Translations under genes and position numbers: made by a program
In this document: positions 39,014 through 50,775 of the stretch, piece after piece
Layout: each line of letters begins with the position of its first letter
How positions within the stretch are numbered: the stretch's first letter is position 1
The notes under the pieces: model-generated
The model's database searches: none
Told to the model about the DNA's origin: nothing
Seen by the model: only the letters and a program-made list of their open reading frames with translations
Assembly (NCBI GenBank): GCA_023238725.1
Contig: CM041534.1
Span: forward strand, 21,071,303 to 21,135,302
DNA: 64,000 nt
Origin: Scortum barcoo
Taxonomy: Eukaryota; Chordata; Actinopteri; Centrarchiformes; Terapontidae
Reading direction: 5' to 3'

Positions 39014-39019
39014 TTTATA
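39014..39019 (-). promoter_or_regulatory. Putative TATA box of the piggyBac transposase
   Basis: On the minus strand the sequence reads GGTTATAAAGGTG. It sits about 46 bp upstream of the ATG at 38,968, which would place a start site roughly 15-20 nt before that ATG. It supports the internal Met as the true start. Its activity is inference. Confidence 0.45.
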
Positions 39020-39046
39020 ACCTCTGGAAATCCACAGAAAAAGAGC

Positions 39047-39210
39047 GCTGCAGTCTGCGAGAATGCCACCTATCTTGTGTTGTTCACGTCTGCTACTGTC
39101 TTGTTCACGTTTACTTCTAATTGATCTGAGACTGATCAAAGGCACAGCAGTCCGCGAGAAGACCACCTGATTTTTCTTGTTTACTTCTGCTACTGATTGA
39201 TCTGAAACAT
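39047..39210 (-). repeat. Imperfect tandem duplication in the piggyBac 5' region
   Basis: Two related units occur on +. CAGTCTGCGAGAATGCCACCT (39,051) is matched by CAGTCCGCGAGAAGACCACCT (39,148), and TTGATCTGAGAC (39,121) is matched by TTGATCTGAAAC (39,197). The first unit is about 20 bp longer in the middle through an extra GTTCACG-containing segment. The duplication lies upstream of the presumed TATA box. Confidence 0.6.
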
Positions 39211-39481
39211 TGTAACATTTTGTGGTGTGTAAATAACTGTAATGACCTTGATTTCAACTCTATTTGCCTCACGGGTCATTTTGACCCGAAGACCACCTTT
39301 GTACCTTTTTTTGTACAGCTTACATGGAAATGTGAATAAAAGCAACATTTCACTTTTTCTAATGTTGGGGCTAATCTAGGAAAAGTCATAAAAATTCAAG
39401 TAAAAAAAATATCGTTTAGGGGATTTTTTTTTTGTTTTTAACACAGTGGCGGGTCATTTTGACCCGAGGACAACAGGAGGG

Positions 39482-39485
39482 TTAA
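39482..39485. repeat. TTAA target-site duplication (right) of piggyBac
   Basis: TTAA directly follows the terminal CAGGAGGG of the element and matches the left copy, as expected for piggyBac insertion. Confidence 0.95.
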
Positions 39486-42239
39486 GTGGTGACTTAAAGA
39501 GGACTTAACTTTTAAAAAAATCTTCAGACACATTATGCACATTGTATAATTTCTTTACACCTGAATAAGCTTGAACTCCACAAACTCATGCTGCATGATC
39601 AACATTTGTATAGAACTTTTCTCTAAATCCTTGTGGAGACTAGTTTTTGCATAGTTTTTACATTTTTCTAGCTTACATATTATTTTCCACTGACTGGGGG
39701 GAATGTGAATGAAACTATACTCGAGACCTCGCATATTTCCATGTCCAAAATGTCCAAAATCCATCCAAAATGGAGCATAACCTTAAAAAAAAACATGATA
39801 GTCCTGGATTGAATATTTCACTCACAGTTTGACCAACATCATGTGCCTTCAGTGAAGAGCTGGAGCACTATGATACACAATCTATATGACACTGTCAGTG
39901 AAATAAGATGACTTTTCAAACACTGCTATACTAAGAAATTGAAAATAGCCTTTCAATGGCATTACAAGCTGCCTGCTGGGAACCACATCGCTGCCGCAGC
40001 TGTCGCGTGGTTTCCATTAAAGATTGGGAAAAGAAAATCATAATTATCTGTATCCTGTGAAAAGTATTGAAGGTGGTCTTGTTTGTTTGATGATATTGAT
40101 GTTTTGCAGGGAATGCAAAACACACAATGCTTAAACAAATGCTTTTTTTTTTTTTTTTAATAGAAAATTTTACAAATTGATCAAATGTCACTGAAGTGGT
40201 TTAAAAGTCATCCATCTTAATACTTGGATTGTTATACTCTTGAGCCTTTAAACATTTCAGCTTTCCCTCCAGTGCTCTGAAGATACTCCGAGGCGAAGGA
40301 GCACTGAAACTTTAATGAACGGCATAACGTGCGACACTATCTCGTTTAGCGCTCTGGTTGTTGTTGTTATCAGGTTGAGAGTAAAACGCAAAGGTGTGAA
40401 GTCGTTCAAGGTGAGCTCGGAAGTAAGGCTGAAACTTTGCTTTTAAAAACCTCACACCACCCCATCTGATCTGATGCACGAGCGCTCGGCTGCAAACGCA
40501 CTCCCAGTGAAACGGGCTGCTTTTAAAAACACTGTCTCAGTGAAGCACCCACGCAGTCACAGTGAAACGCAGCGGCTACAGCTCCTCGGGGAGCTGTGGA
40601 CAGCAAGTAAACAGCGAGGAGCTGTAGCTGTCGGGGAAGTGAAGGTCAGCTGCACTTTGCTTTTATGTGTCTGTCAGCCAGAAAATTGCATCTAAGCCAA
40701 CCCTCTGATCTGCTGACCCAAAGCTGGTCCCTGTTCCCTCCTTAATGCCGGTGACATACACATTTTGTTTCATCATTTATCCCATTAAAGATCCATTTTC
40801 AGAGTGCGTTGTGCTGTGATTGGTTTTCTGTAGCAACATAAATCAATAAAACAAGAGTGTGAGTGACTTGTTCCGTATGGAGCTGCTGTAAAAGACCCAC
40901 TTCATGTTTCAATATCACAGAATAAATGCAGAACTTTAAAATTTAAGACCCAGCAAGACATGTTTTTGGAAGAAGTTACCAGGATAACTGCTGAGCACTG
41001 CTCTTTATAGATCCTCCAGTGGTAATTAAAAGTACAAAAGAAGACATGCAACCATCATTACAAAGCTGGTTGTTGGCTATATGTCAGCAAACTTAGACCT
41101 TTTTTAAGGAGATGAGATGGAGACAATGCAGTAGTTTTTGTTTCAAACAAATCCAGAATGCTCAACGACCTTATCCCACTCCACAGAATAAATACTGTGA
41201 AATTTCTTTGACATTCAAACTGAGGACATCATTTGACCGAAGTGAATCATGGTATTCACATCTCCATATACTGCAGATTTTATTGTGAGTGAATCTGCAG
41301 AGGTCACTGGCTTGTAACATTTCACTAAAATTCCTTGCATTCAATGAAAAAGTCATATTGTACATATGTACATACTAAGTTTCATATTTATTTCTCTCAA
41401 ATGTCTAACATTTGTTATTATACTAATATTGTGAAGCATGTTGTACATCCTTGACAACTGATGCAGTAAAAACATCTGTTTCGATTTTATGATGGCACAG
41501 TCAAACTGCACTTCCTCAAATTTAAATCCAGATGGCTTCAGATTTCCATTCATCCGCTCCAGGCACGGCAGGTGTGAAAGCACCTTCATTCTCCAGCAAA
41601 GGAGATTAGAACAGTCAGTCACACAAAGAAAACATGTCTGCTCATTGCAAAGGCCTGCGGATTGTTGGGATTTTATCTGTTCTGCTTCCAATCTCATTTT
41701 CCCTTATTGATTCAGTGGAGTGCTGGTGAAAGTATTTTGTCATCAAAAATAGTTGTTATTGCGGCACAAGAAGACAATAGCTTTGTTTTTAAAATGGGAC
41801 AATCCTTTCCACAAAAACACTCTTAATAAGCAATGTAATAGTAAAAAAAAAAAAAAAATTAAAAAAGGGTATATAACTCCTGTAAATCACAAACAAGTGC
41901 AGTTACATGGTTTTACATCACCTGAGGATTGGACATGGCCCCAAACAAAAAACTGGAAAAACACCTTCCCCCTACCAGTGTGCTGCCTCCAGTCAGGATT
42001 GAGGTCATTGTCCAAAAAATGCCACAAATACACACACAGACAAGTGCACACACAATGTTATCAACACATGCATTAGCGACGAAGGCTTCAGTCAAAAAGT
42101 AATTACATTTCTTTTTGCCAAGAGTTGTCAAGGCATCCTTTCATGTGGGCAACAATTCACAAAAGCAAAAGCTGCTCTGTGGTCAGAGGCTTAATAAAAC
42201 GTTAATAAAAAGTTTTCATAAAATTTGAAAGTTAAAAAA
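39486..42239. other. Gene-free stretch containing the hairpin patch
   Basis: Apart from the CpG-rich hairpin region near 40,600 and A/T runs (40,143-40,158; 41,843-41,858), nothing is recognised. Confidence 0.5.
40575..40628. repeat. 14-bp perfect stem with 26-nt loop (hairpin)
   Basis: GCTACAGCTCCTCG (40,575-40,588) and CGAGGAGCTGTAGC (40,615-40,628) are exact reverse complements. The loop holds GAGCTGTGGACAGC, which itself resembles the right arm. The hairpin sits in a locally G+C- and CpG-rich patch (about 40,270-40,640) with repeated CAGTGAAAC/CAGTGAAGC words. Its function is unknown. Confidence 0.75.
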
Positions 42240-42415
42240 GGCCCATACATTTCCATACATTATCCATACCCCCTCAAAGGGTCACTGGAGCCAATCTCTG
42301 CTGCCATTTTCACCAATTAGTCACCAATTAACCTGCATGACTTTGGGTTGTTGGAGGAAGCCAGAAAACATGCAAACCAGAGAGCAAGCACAGGGAGAAC
42401 ATGCAAATTGCACAA
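42240..42415 (+). repeat. Dispersed fish repeat 'Q', copy 1
   Basis: CATTATCCATACCCCC, TCACTGGAGCCAATCTCTGC, TCACCAATTAACCTGCATGAC, GTTGGAGGAAGCCAGAAAAC and CACAGGGAGAACATGCAAATT form the well-known order of a repeat found widely in fish genomes. A shorter copy lies at 52,375-52,470 in the same orientation. Confidence 0.65.
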
Positions 42416-45400
42416 CCATGGCATTAACTCCTTCAATTATACAATTCTTAGGCAGTGTCCTCATTTAGGATCCCAGAGGCCTGAAGGTCTCTCAGTGCTG
42501 GCCTGGTGTATCCTGTAGCTTCCCAACCACAGCAGGAAGAAAACTAACACCATGCAGTCACCGTTCATGACGGCCATGGTGATGCACTTATAGATGGCCT
42601 GTTGAGCTCCAGCCAGTATGCAAAGTTCTTGGCACTGAACCATCAGTGGCCACCATACTTGACAATTCCTCACTTTTTAAAAGGGTGGAACATAAGCTTT
42701 GATAAATTACTTAAGTTTATTACTTTCATCGGCCAATTGTTGTTGATACGGGTGATGCAGTGGTGGAAATTTGGTCAGAGCAGGAGCATAAGTGACCAGA
42801 TTCAGCTGGGATCGTTGGATCATGCCGGCGATTTAGACTGAACACTGCCTGGTCAAGCACAAGCTTTGCTCTGAGTCCTGCTGAATCAGGTTTCTGTGCG
42901 AGGATGTTAACAAAAACAAAACAATGCAGCTAAAACAAGCTGTGGTTGTTCATTTCTGCCCAGGGTGAGTTTCAGCACCAAACACAGCGACATCCACCAC
43001 CAGCACCGTCAAATTCAGCACGACGGACAACAACCACCTCTTAAAGCTCAGCAGTGGGAGGTGAAAGTCTGAACATACAAGGACATTTTATTATATCAAA
43101 AACCATGCTTACCAAACCCGCTGAAGCTAACAAATTAATACCTTTTTTATATCTTGTTTAATCTATATAAAAACTAAGAAGGGAGAAAACAGTTTGTGGT
43201 TTACAGGGTTATGTGTTGGACTGTTTCTTAGGAGTCCTGGAGTCTCTTGCACACATTAAATTTGATGTCTTTGTATTTTTTCCCAAACTAATACTACTTT
43301 TTTAGACTTACTGAATGTAATATTTCTTGTAGCATTTCTGCTCCCAGACAACACTGATTAATGAAACCTGGAACCTTTTCTTTTATGCCTTCCTGTTCAG
43401 AAAACTGAAAACTGAAATTTGCATTTAGTCTGAAGTCGTGATTATGCAAACTGCAGCCACGTGACATTTAGTGTGATGGTTTTTCATTTAGAAAAGCACA
43501 CATTATGAAATTATCAATAATGGGAGTGCATCTCTTATTTTGCTCTGCAGGGAGATTATGCAAGTAGAATAATGCAGCTCACACATGTCCTTCATTACAC
43601 TTCTATTTGAAGGTGCCTCTCATTGTCCCTGCAGGCAAAGCATGAAGATAAATACAGAGTGAAATAACAATGTGTTCTCCACACAAAGAACCAAGTTAAG
43701 GGATAAATTTGATGTGCATTCAAGACAACAAGTACTTGAATCACTGAGTCTTGTCTGCATACAGGCAGCACTGTATTTAATCAGTCAATGCCACGTGTAA
43801 CACTCCTATTATTGCTGTTACATTTATTTCTAAAATGTGAGACCTGTAGCGTCACTTCTCTTTTTCACCTCTTTAATTAAGAGCAAAATCTGTTTTCTGT
43901 TAAAGGTTTGTTGGAACATCCAGTGCTAAGTCACTTCTCTGATCCAATTGTTGGCATTTTAAAAACAGACAAAAGAAAGTACTATGTAAGACTCCTCATT
44001 TTACACTGATGTGACAGCCAGTAACATAATGTGATCTGTGAGTGGAAAAGTCAAATTTTCAGGCAACCGTCTGTGTTAATTTTTAATTTTTGCAACCTAA
44101 GTTTTGTAGTAAATCCCTTTTTTGGCAGTGGAATCAGGTTCTCCCCCAAATCCAGAAACACTCTCACTCTCTGCCGTGTTGTTTTGAATTTAAGTGCAGT
44201 TGATTTGGTGTCAACTGGAGTTAAAGGTGGAAATAGCCAGTGTGTTTTCATTTTACAGGTTCCAGAATTCCCTTCAAAATTGCATGCACATTAACTAATG
44301 GGGGCAGAAATGCAACAGATAAAGAGCAACCTGTGTATCTGCTCAGAGCCAGCCAGTAAAAGGTGTTGTTTACTTTGATGACAAACCAGCAAAAGCCTGA
44401 CATCTGCAGCGCTTCATGAAATGGCTCACTGTGGCTGTTTTTTTTTGGTTTGTTTTTTGTACAATTCCTCATTGCAGTATCTAAAACTGATATGTCAAAT
44501 GTCCAAGTCTTTCCGTGTGGACACCCTTTTCTTTTGAACAATGGTTCAACTACAGGGCAAGAGCTGCTTCTTCAGTTTCCTGAAACAGATTTATCCTGCA
44601 GATCCAGACCTCTTCACTAACTATGAGTCAACCAAAGTGATTTATGCTTCATTTTATAACACATTGTTACATGAAAAGGCTTCAATAGGTTGTCAACTCT
44701 TTTATATTTATTTTTTTTTATTTCGGCAGCAGTTGCAAAATGATTTGTTGTACAACCCGACGTAGTCCACGAGCATCAACAGATGTTTGTCTGTTTAGTT
44801 TTGTAATCAAAAAAGATGGTTAGGTGGATCATTCGGAAGAAAAGAAGCACAGCGACTCCAGTGACAATAGCCACTGTTGGTGTATAATAACAGGAGCTGA
44901 ATGGAGGATAATGGACAGTCTGGCTCATCCGGCCTGCTGTGTTTGGGTCTGACCAGCAGCTGTGAGGGACAAAGACCAAAAACCACAATGGGAAAACTCT
45001 GAATCCTTAATAACCATAATGACTGTCGCTGTACTGGACAGCAGCTTATGCATCAATTTGGGAAGCGGCTGGCAGAGTGACCCGAGCCACACAAACAGCT
45101 TTGACTGTGTGAGGCTTAAATGATGGTGTCGTCACAGCTGCCAGGATTAGCTGTTCCATCACCTCTGAGGCCAAGAAAGCTAAAAATAGACCTTTTCTTT
45201 TTTTTTTTTTACTGCATGAGACTGCAGGAACACCAACACTTTCTTTTTAACCACTGATTTAAAGGATAGTGTGAAACTGTTGAGTTTAGATCTTGAATTT
45301 CTTTGTAAAAAAAAAAAACAAAACAAAAATAAAAACAAAAACCTTGAGCCACTTATGCACTTGTTCTGTCTTTTTATTGAATTAACAATTAAGCAAAAGA

Positions 45401-45844
45401 ACAATCTTTCAATAAGCTTAACCATAGTGTTTAAACCTTAAACCTAACTGACCACTGTCATATCTGTCCAATAGATATGGAGATGAAGCAAAGAGATGGT
45501 TAGTTCGGCTTAGTGTAAAGACTGGAAACATGCAAAAATGGAGGTGTTATGTGTGCGTTACATAAAAAGTTAAGAGTGACCAAAGTCAATGATGAGATCC
45601 TCTATTTGAAGCATTTATTTTGAGAGAAACTTTCTTCTAATTTTATACAGTAAAATGGCAAACAACCACCCTGAATTTTACATTTCTTAAGGGACTGACA
45701 GTGGTGTTGTGGTGATTTGAAACATCTGTCGTTTTTTCCTTTTTTTAATCTCAGTTTCGCCTCTCTGATTATGAGGCGGTGACATTTGGAAGAAAAACCC
45801 ATCACGATATCGTTTTGAGACATCTGTTGGTATTCGTCTTTGAT

Positions 45845-45869
45845 TCTCTCTCTCTCTCTCTCTCTCTCT
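45845..45869 (+). repeat. (CT)n microsatellite
   Basis: A 25-bp CT run, followed shortly by GCTCTCTG and a small CA run (45,882-45,890). Confidence 0.95.
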
Positions 45870-46384
45870 TTCGCTCTCTGACACACACACATATGAACAC
45901 AGCATGGCAAACCGTTAATTACACAGCTCCCAAAGTTCAATATTTCGGAGGCCATAACTACAAAGGAAAGAATGAAATGTATAAATAATGAATTCAGCAT
46001 TCTCTGTGATTAAAGCTGAATATCAAACCAATCAGACAGTCGTTGCCGCAGCTATCTGATTATCATTTTCAGGAGTTATTTTTCCGTCTGGAGCGATGTG
46101 CACTTTCCACAGCTTTCATGCTTAAAACACCAGGGAAAACAGAAGTGGAGGGAAAAAAAGAATAAGCATGAAATATTTGTTATTCATGAGTTCATTTTAT
46201 TCAGATTTTCCTCCGTGTGATAGTTCATATCTCGGCCTAATATGGTTTCACGCAGACGAGCGTCTCGAGTGGGACTCCGGAGTTGGTTTTTGTCTCTGAG
46301 AGATACAAAGAGATGACTTTGAACTGTTTGCACAGAAAGTGCAAAACCACAAAACTCTTTCACACTCGATTCGACTCACAAGGT

Positions 46385-46409
<25 letters not shown>
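46385..46409 (+). repeat. (CA)n microsatellite
   Basis: A 25-bp CA run inside otherwise unremarkable sequence. Confidence 0.95.
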
Positions 46410-46415
<6 letters not shown>

Positions 46416-46934
46416 TGCCACATGTGGGCCTGCATCACTTGACTTAGTGTTTTAAAATGAGCCGCTATCTGTTTTTCATCCGCTTGCACCTCCTCGCCTC
46501 GGTCCTCCCACAGCACATGCCCGTCTTTATTTAGAAGAAAAAAACAGTATTTTCCAATTCGATCAATAAAACTTCAGACAATCGCTTTTCTTCTTCTTTT
46601 TTTTTTTCATTCCCTTCCTCGTTCTCACCGCCTCTCTCTGCCCGCCTCTTTCTCTTTTTCTTCTTTGGTTCTTTCCCACCTCATCCACAGTAACTCCATC
46701 CATACATCACCCCCCTCCGCTGGTTTTCTTCTTCCACCGTTCCTCCCCCTCTCTCTCTTCATGACTCAGTGTGTGTCAGGTACGATTATTCAGACTGATG
46801 TTTATGTATTTGGATGACTTGAACACAAGAACTCTCCCATTAAATACAAATCAGACATTTAGTTCAATGAACATCTTCAAAATGATATATTGAATGTTTG
46901 GGCATCACAATATTGACATGTATGAATATTTCCT

Positions 46935-47140
46935 TCTGAGGCAGAGGACTGATGGAGAGTTTTGTCAGATGGTGCAACAACAATCATCTGAGGTTCACTG
47001 TCAGCAAAACCAGTGAGCTTTGGATGACGACCAGCACAAGAAGCCTCCTGTTCCTCAGGTTGTTCACAACGAGAGAGGAAGATAAGATGGTAGACCCTTC
47101 CAAATATCTTTGGGCCCAAATCAATTAATAAATTATGGCA
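46935..47140 (+). pseudogene. Second non-LTR reverse transcriptase relic
   Basis: One frame gives SFVRWCNNNHLRFTVSKTSEL (about 46,955-47,020). A second gives DDDQHKKPPVPQ (47,025-47,060), and a third gives REEDKMVDPSKYLWAQIN (47,072-47,125). In order these match the stretch WC..NHL.LN.SKT.E, a KKPPVP linker and a KYLG box that follow the RT core in fish LINE polyproteins. Two frameshifts and a stop after AQIN mark it as dead. It differs from the relic at 16,600, so it is another subfamily. Only about 200 bp can be recognised. Confidence 0.65.
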
Positions 47141-49689
47141 AAAAAAAATGTTTTCAGGTAAATATGATGCCACAGTGAAGTTGACCTTTGATATTTATTG
47201 GTTAAAAATGTCATAATTTCATTATTTTATCATATTAGACATTTGTGTGAAATTTAGTCATATGTAGCCTATAAATTGGAAATGAGCAGAAGCATAAAAG
47301 AGATGCAAAACCATGCTTTTAATCTAATGTGATTATCAAGGCTGCATTAAGGATTTGTTTTTAAGGACTTGCATTATATAACACAATTATTTTTGTTTTA
47401 GTTTAAATACTGTATTTTTTTAAAGATCGATGAGTATACAAAGATTTTTTTTTTTTTTTTCTGTACAAGTCAATGTGATTTGATTTCACGTGTCTCTGAC
47501 CCCGAATGATTTTTTTCTGCTTCAGCCACAACCACAACGTAATGTTAAGCGCAAACCATGGAGATGGGTGCTGTTTAAACGCAGATTGGTTGGTTTGCAT
47601 CCTTTACGGGCGGGGATAAAAGACAGAGGACCTGAAGGCCTGACCGGACTTGCTTCTGTTATGGAGTAAACTGTGTAGACATTCAATCGAGCAAAAAAGC
47701 GATTGATACTACAAGAACACGACCAAGAAGGAAAAACGATTTTCTTTTACATTATCAGTTGCTGTGTTATTAAATTCATATAATTTTACTTTATGATACT
47801 TTATAATAAAGTATTTGCACCTGTTGGCTCAGTCTCTTTAGGAGGATTGTATAATGTCAAATTAGAGATGCTTCGTTTTCCAGTAATGGTGTGGTGCGTA
47901 TGAGGATGCATTTCTCTGCTGCATGTTGTCAGAAACACGCAGCTCAAGAAACAACATGTCAGCAAAACCTCTCTTTTCTCAGAAATTCACTTCAGATTGA
48001 GCTTCGCATCCTCAGACAGACGTCGGCCGCAGCATCTGCCAAAGCCATTAATGCTGTTATTTGTTTAGAGGCTGATGAAGGTATTAAGGCAGCAGCGGGG
48101 AGGAAATGGAGGAAGGCTGGCTGTGATCTGCTCGGTCTGAAGCAAACAACGCCGGGAGAGGACGCGAAAGATTGAATTTGCCGCAAATAGAGTACAAGGG
48201 TCTTTATTGTCAACAACCCCAGATCCAAGGCATTTTCTTATTTACCTCATACCGACGCTCAGATAATCAAGTTAAATGTGGAATCGCAAACATCCTGACT
48301 GCATTTCCTCTTCGCCCAGATAACAGCATCGTGGCCTCCGTGTGTCTGGAGCCATCAGCTGAACCTGACTCTGATTTTCTCTCCCACCACACATCACATC
48401 ACATCTACTGCCGCAAACATCCGATTACCTCACCCCCATTACATTGGACGGAGTTTGAAATGATCAGCAAGAATATTTTAGACGTCTGCTTTGTAATGTA
48501 AGACAATAATAATGGAAACTTCCCATCTCCCCAGTGTTTTTCATTGGCGACACCCTGAACCATCCCCTCCCTCTTCATTACCACTCTTGTATGTCCTTTC
48601 TCTGTCGAATAAACAAATGAAAATGATTTATATAGGACTCTGCACTGTGTCAGCACAATCTGAATTTAAATAATGAAGGTATTAAAACTACTTTTTGATG
48701 CTACCTTTTGCGAGATGAGGTCTCTAGATTCTGCAAAAATGCAGGACCCTCAATTCCCATTTATATGTTAATTTAATGGAGCGTATTCCCAAATAAATAA
48801 GTAATGAAATTAACCACAAACTATATTCTGCAAACCTCACCCTTGTAAAATAATTAAATAAATACATTTATTTATTTATTTATTCATTTAACATTGGAAA
48901 AAAAGTAGATTAAACTTTATGAAAGAAAATTGGACGATTCTGCAGTCCTATTTCCATTTGTTCCTTTTTTAAATATGTTTATTTAACATTGCAAGCAAAT
49001 CACTGAGGAAGATAACTTTATATTTCACTACTAAGAAAATGTAAAATATTATGATCCTTTTTTCTTATGTGACAGCAGTGAAGGGGGCAGTGTGACTATG
49101 TTTGTGATCCAGCTTATTTTCTGACACTTTTCTGACATAAAAGATATTTAGGGGATAAATTAAAACCTGGAAAAGTTTATTTCTTTTTCTGAATTTTGAT
49201 CTGTGCCTTCTTTTCTGGCAGAGCATTTCACTTCCACTGCCCAGCCAGCGAGAGGATTTCAGTTTTGTCCTGTGCCCCAATTAGCGGCGGCGGGATGCTG
49301 CTCCTCGCCTCAGATCCGGCCTGTGATTTTAGACAAATAAGTCGTGTGTATTTTTACATAAACGTCCTGCCGGCACAGCAGACTGACCATGCCCAATAAC
49401 CAAAGGGCTTTGAGGCTGACAGCCAGTTTGTTCATCACTGCCATCGGAGAGCGATGCAGCCCCATGCTGCGCCTGTAATCATCTGACAGGATCCCTCCAC
49501 GGTGGCAATCAGACGCAGAGACATTTCAGCCTCCGTCAGACTCCACTGAAATCTGAAATCATGTACATCATTCTCATCATCGACGACCGATGAATAAGCT
49601 GACATTTTATCACGTTCCCTCCCCAGACTGGTGCATCCTGGATTCCTTACCGCTGCTTAACTTATCGTGCTAATGGTGGCTGCGGTCAT
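47141..49689. other. Gene-free stretch
   Basis: No exon recognised. A short AT palindromic run of AAATAAAT/ATTTATTT lies at about 48,855-48,890. Segment 49,200-49,560 is more G+C rich and repeat-free, without a recognisable product. Confidence 0.45.
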
Positions 49690-49815
49690 TATGTGTGAAT
49701 TTGCACCCAAATGTCTACAGTATGCTAGCAGCTTTGTGAGGCTGTACTTTGCACTTTGCTTTGAGCTAAACTCTTCCATCAGTATGTTAACGTGACAGTG
49801 ACAAGGCTAACTCAG
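49690..49815 (-). repeat. Dispersed repeat 'P', copy 3 (other portion)
   Basis: TCTACAGTATGCTAGCAGC, GTGAGGCTGTACTTTG and GCTTTGAGCTAAACTC, then CAGTATGTTAACGTGACAGTG, follow the 'gctagc... gtgaggctgt... gagctaaa... gctaac' order of the upstream portion of this fish repeat. Assignment relies on recalled sequence order. Confidence 0.45.
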
Positions 49816-49860
49816 CACATGCTATTATTTCATTTCCATCTGCCATCGTGGTTTGTACTC

Positions 49861-49886
49861 TTTTTTTTTTTTTTTTTTTTTTTTTT
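49861..49886 (+). repeat. Poly(T) tract
   Basis: 26 uninterrupted T residues, following directly on copy 3 of repeat P by about 45 bp. It may be the reverse-strand tail of a retroposed copy, but no partner is recognised. Confidence 0.9.
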
Positions 49887-50674
49887 GAAGCTCTGACAAC
49901 TAAACTTACATCATTTACCTCTCAGTGGAGCGCCATAAACTTAGCAGCTTAGCTGAGCCAGCATGACCGTGAGAGACAACACTGGAGAGAGGCAGGGAGC
50001 CGACTTGATTGGTATTCAAGCAGACGCCTCCGATTCCAGTCACAAACTGGAGGGAGATGCGGGAACTGAAATGCACTCGAGCACAAGTCGGGGAAAGCGA
50101 ACGTCCACAAACGGATGTGACATCCTCGGTTATTGTTGCTCTGCCCACACGTGTCGCTGTCAGTTCGCATCGGGGCTGGAAAGCGGAAAGCGGCGGCGTC
50201 CTGATGCAGATGCGAAGAGTCATCCACAGAAATTAGATATGAGCGGAAAGTCTGAATTCAGCACGAAGACCTGCAGTGGGAATGAAGACGTATGTCTTCA
50301 TTCTTACAACATTTCTACTGTCTGGTTGCCTCTTAATCTATTTCATACCTTTTACCCCACTAAAATGATCCTGTGTCTCAGCCTGATCTCCACCTGTTGC
50401 CACAATCTTCTCCTGCCATTATTTCCTCTTTTTCTTCTCCATTTTTCACTTTTTCATTGTATCTTTTACTTAATTTATGTTTTTTCCTTTTGTTGGTTTT
50501 TTTACGTCCTATCATCATCCCTCTACATTGAATTTAAATTTGAAGCACTTGATCCAATCTAAATCTAAAATCTAAAAATGCTAATCGCCATAGTCCACAA
50601 AGCATTAATCAATTTTACTTAAGTTTTTCATATGACACCTTTTTGTATGTGAGCAAAACTGTGAAAGTATTTTC

Positions 50675-50775
50675 CAGCAACTGGACTTGAACCTCAAGCA
50701 AGTCCAGCTGATTTTCTTCTGACTCTTAGAAACGACCATGACCTGGATGACCGAGAGTCATCAGACATATTTTAC
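50675..50775 (+). mobile_element. Penelope-type terminal repeat fragment (copy 2)
   Basis: GAACCTCAAGCAAGTCCAG followed by AGAAACGACCATGACCTGGATGAC is a second copy, in opposite orientation, of the repeat at 37,918-38,035. Roughly five of every six aligned bases agree by eye. No coding sequence is attached. Confidence 0.6.

Larger units (their letters stand above)
38076..39481 (-). mobile_element. piggyBac transposon, internally deleted
   Basis: This is a 1,406-bp element bounded by TTAA target duplications at 38,072-38,075 and 39,482-39,485. Both ends share the 16-bp terminal inverted repeat CCCTCCTGTTGTCCTC exactly. The palindrome CGGGTCAAAATGACCCG lies 42 bp inside the left end, and its counterpart CGGGTCATTTTGACCCG lies 15 bp inside the right end; a third copy is at 39,272-39,288. 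The only long frame, on the minus strand, encodes the N-terminal half of a piggyBac transposase. Matching TSDs and perfect short TIRs suggest a fairly young insertion. Autonomous relatives are expected to be longer because the catalytic core is missing here. Confidence 0.93.
42416..46934. other. Gene-free stretch
   Basis: Two microsatellites are listed separately. Segment 43,430-43,640 (TGATTATGCAAACTGCAGCC, AATTATCAATAATGGG, GGGAGATTATGCAAG) carries octamer-like ATGCAAA/ATTATGCAA words and looks like a candidate enhancer. No exon is recognised. Confidence 0.45.

Noticed and set aside
38969..39166. N-terminal 66-residue extension of the piggyBac frame
   Set aside because: It lies upstream of the TATAAA motif and within a tandem duplication; the Met at 38,968 fits a transposase start better.
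45602..46000. Minus-strand 132-codon frame with an Arg/Glu run
   Set aside because: The Arg-Glu run is the CT microsatellite read on the other strand; flanks lack any known motif.
49963..50562. 199-codon + frame
   Set aside because: Its second half is a low-complexity Phe/Leu/Ser run from T-rich sequence, and its first half has no recognised motif; likely chance plus skewed composition.
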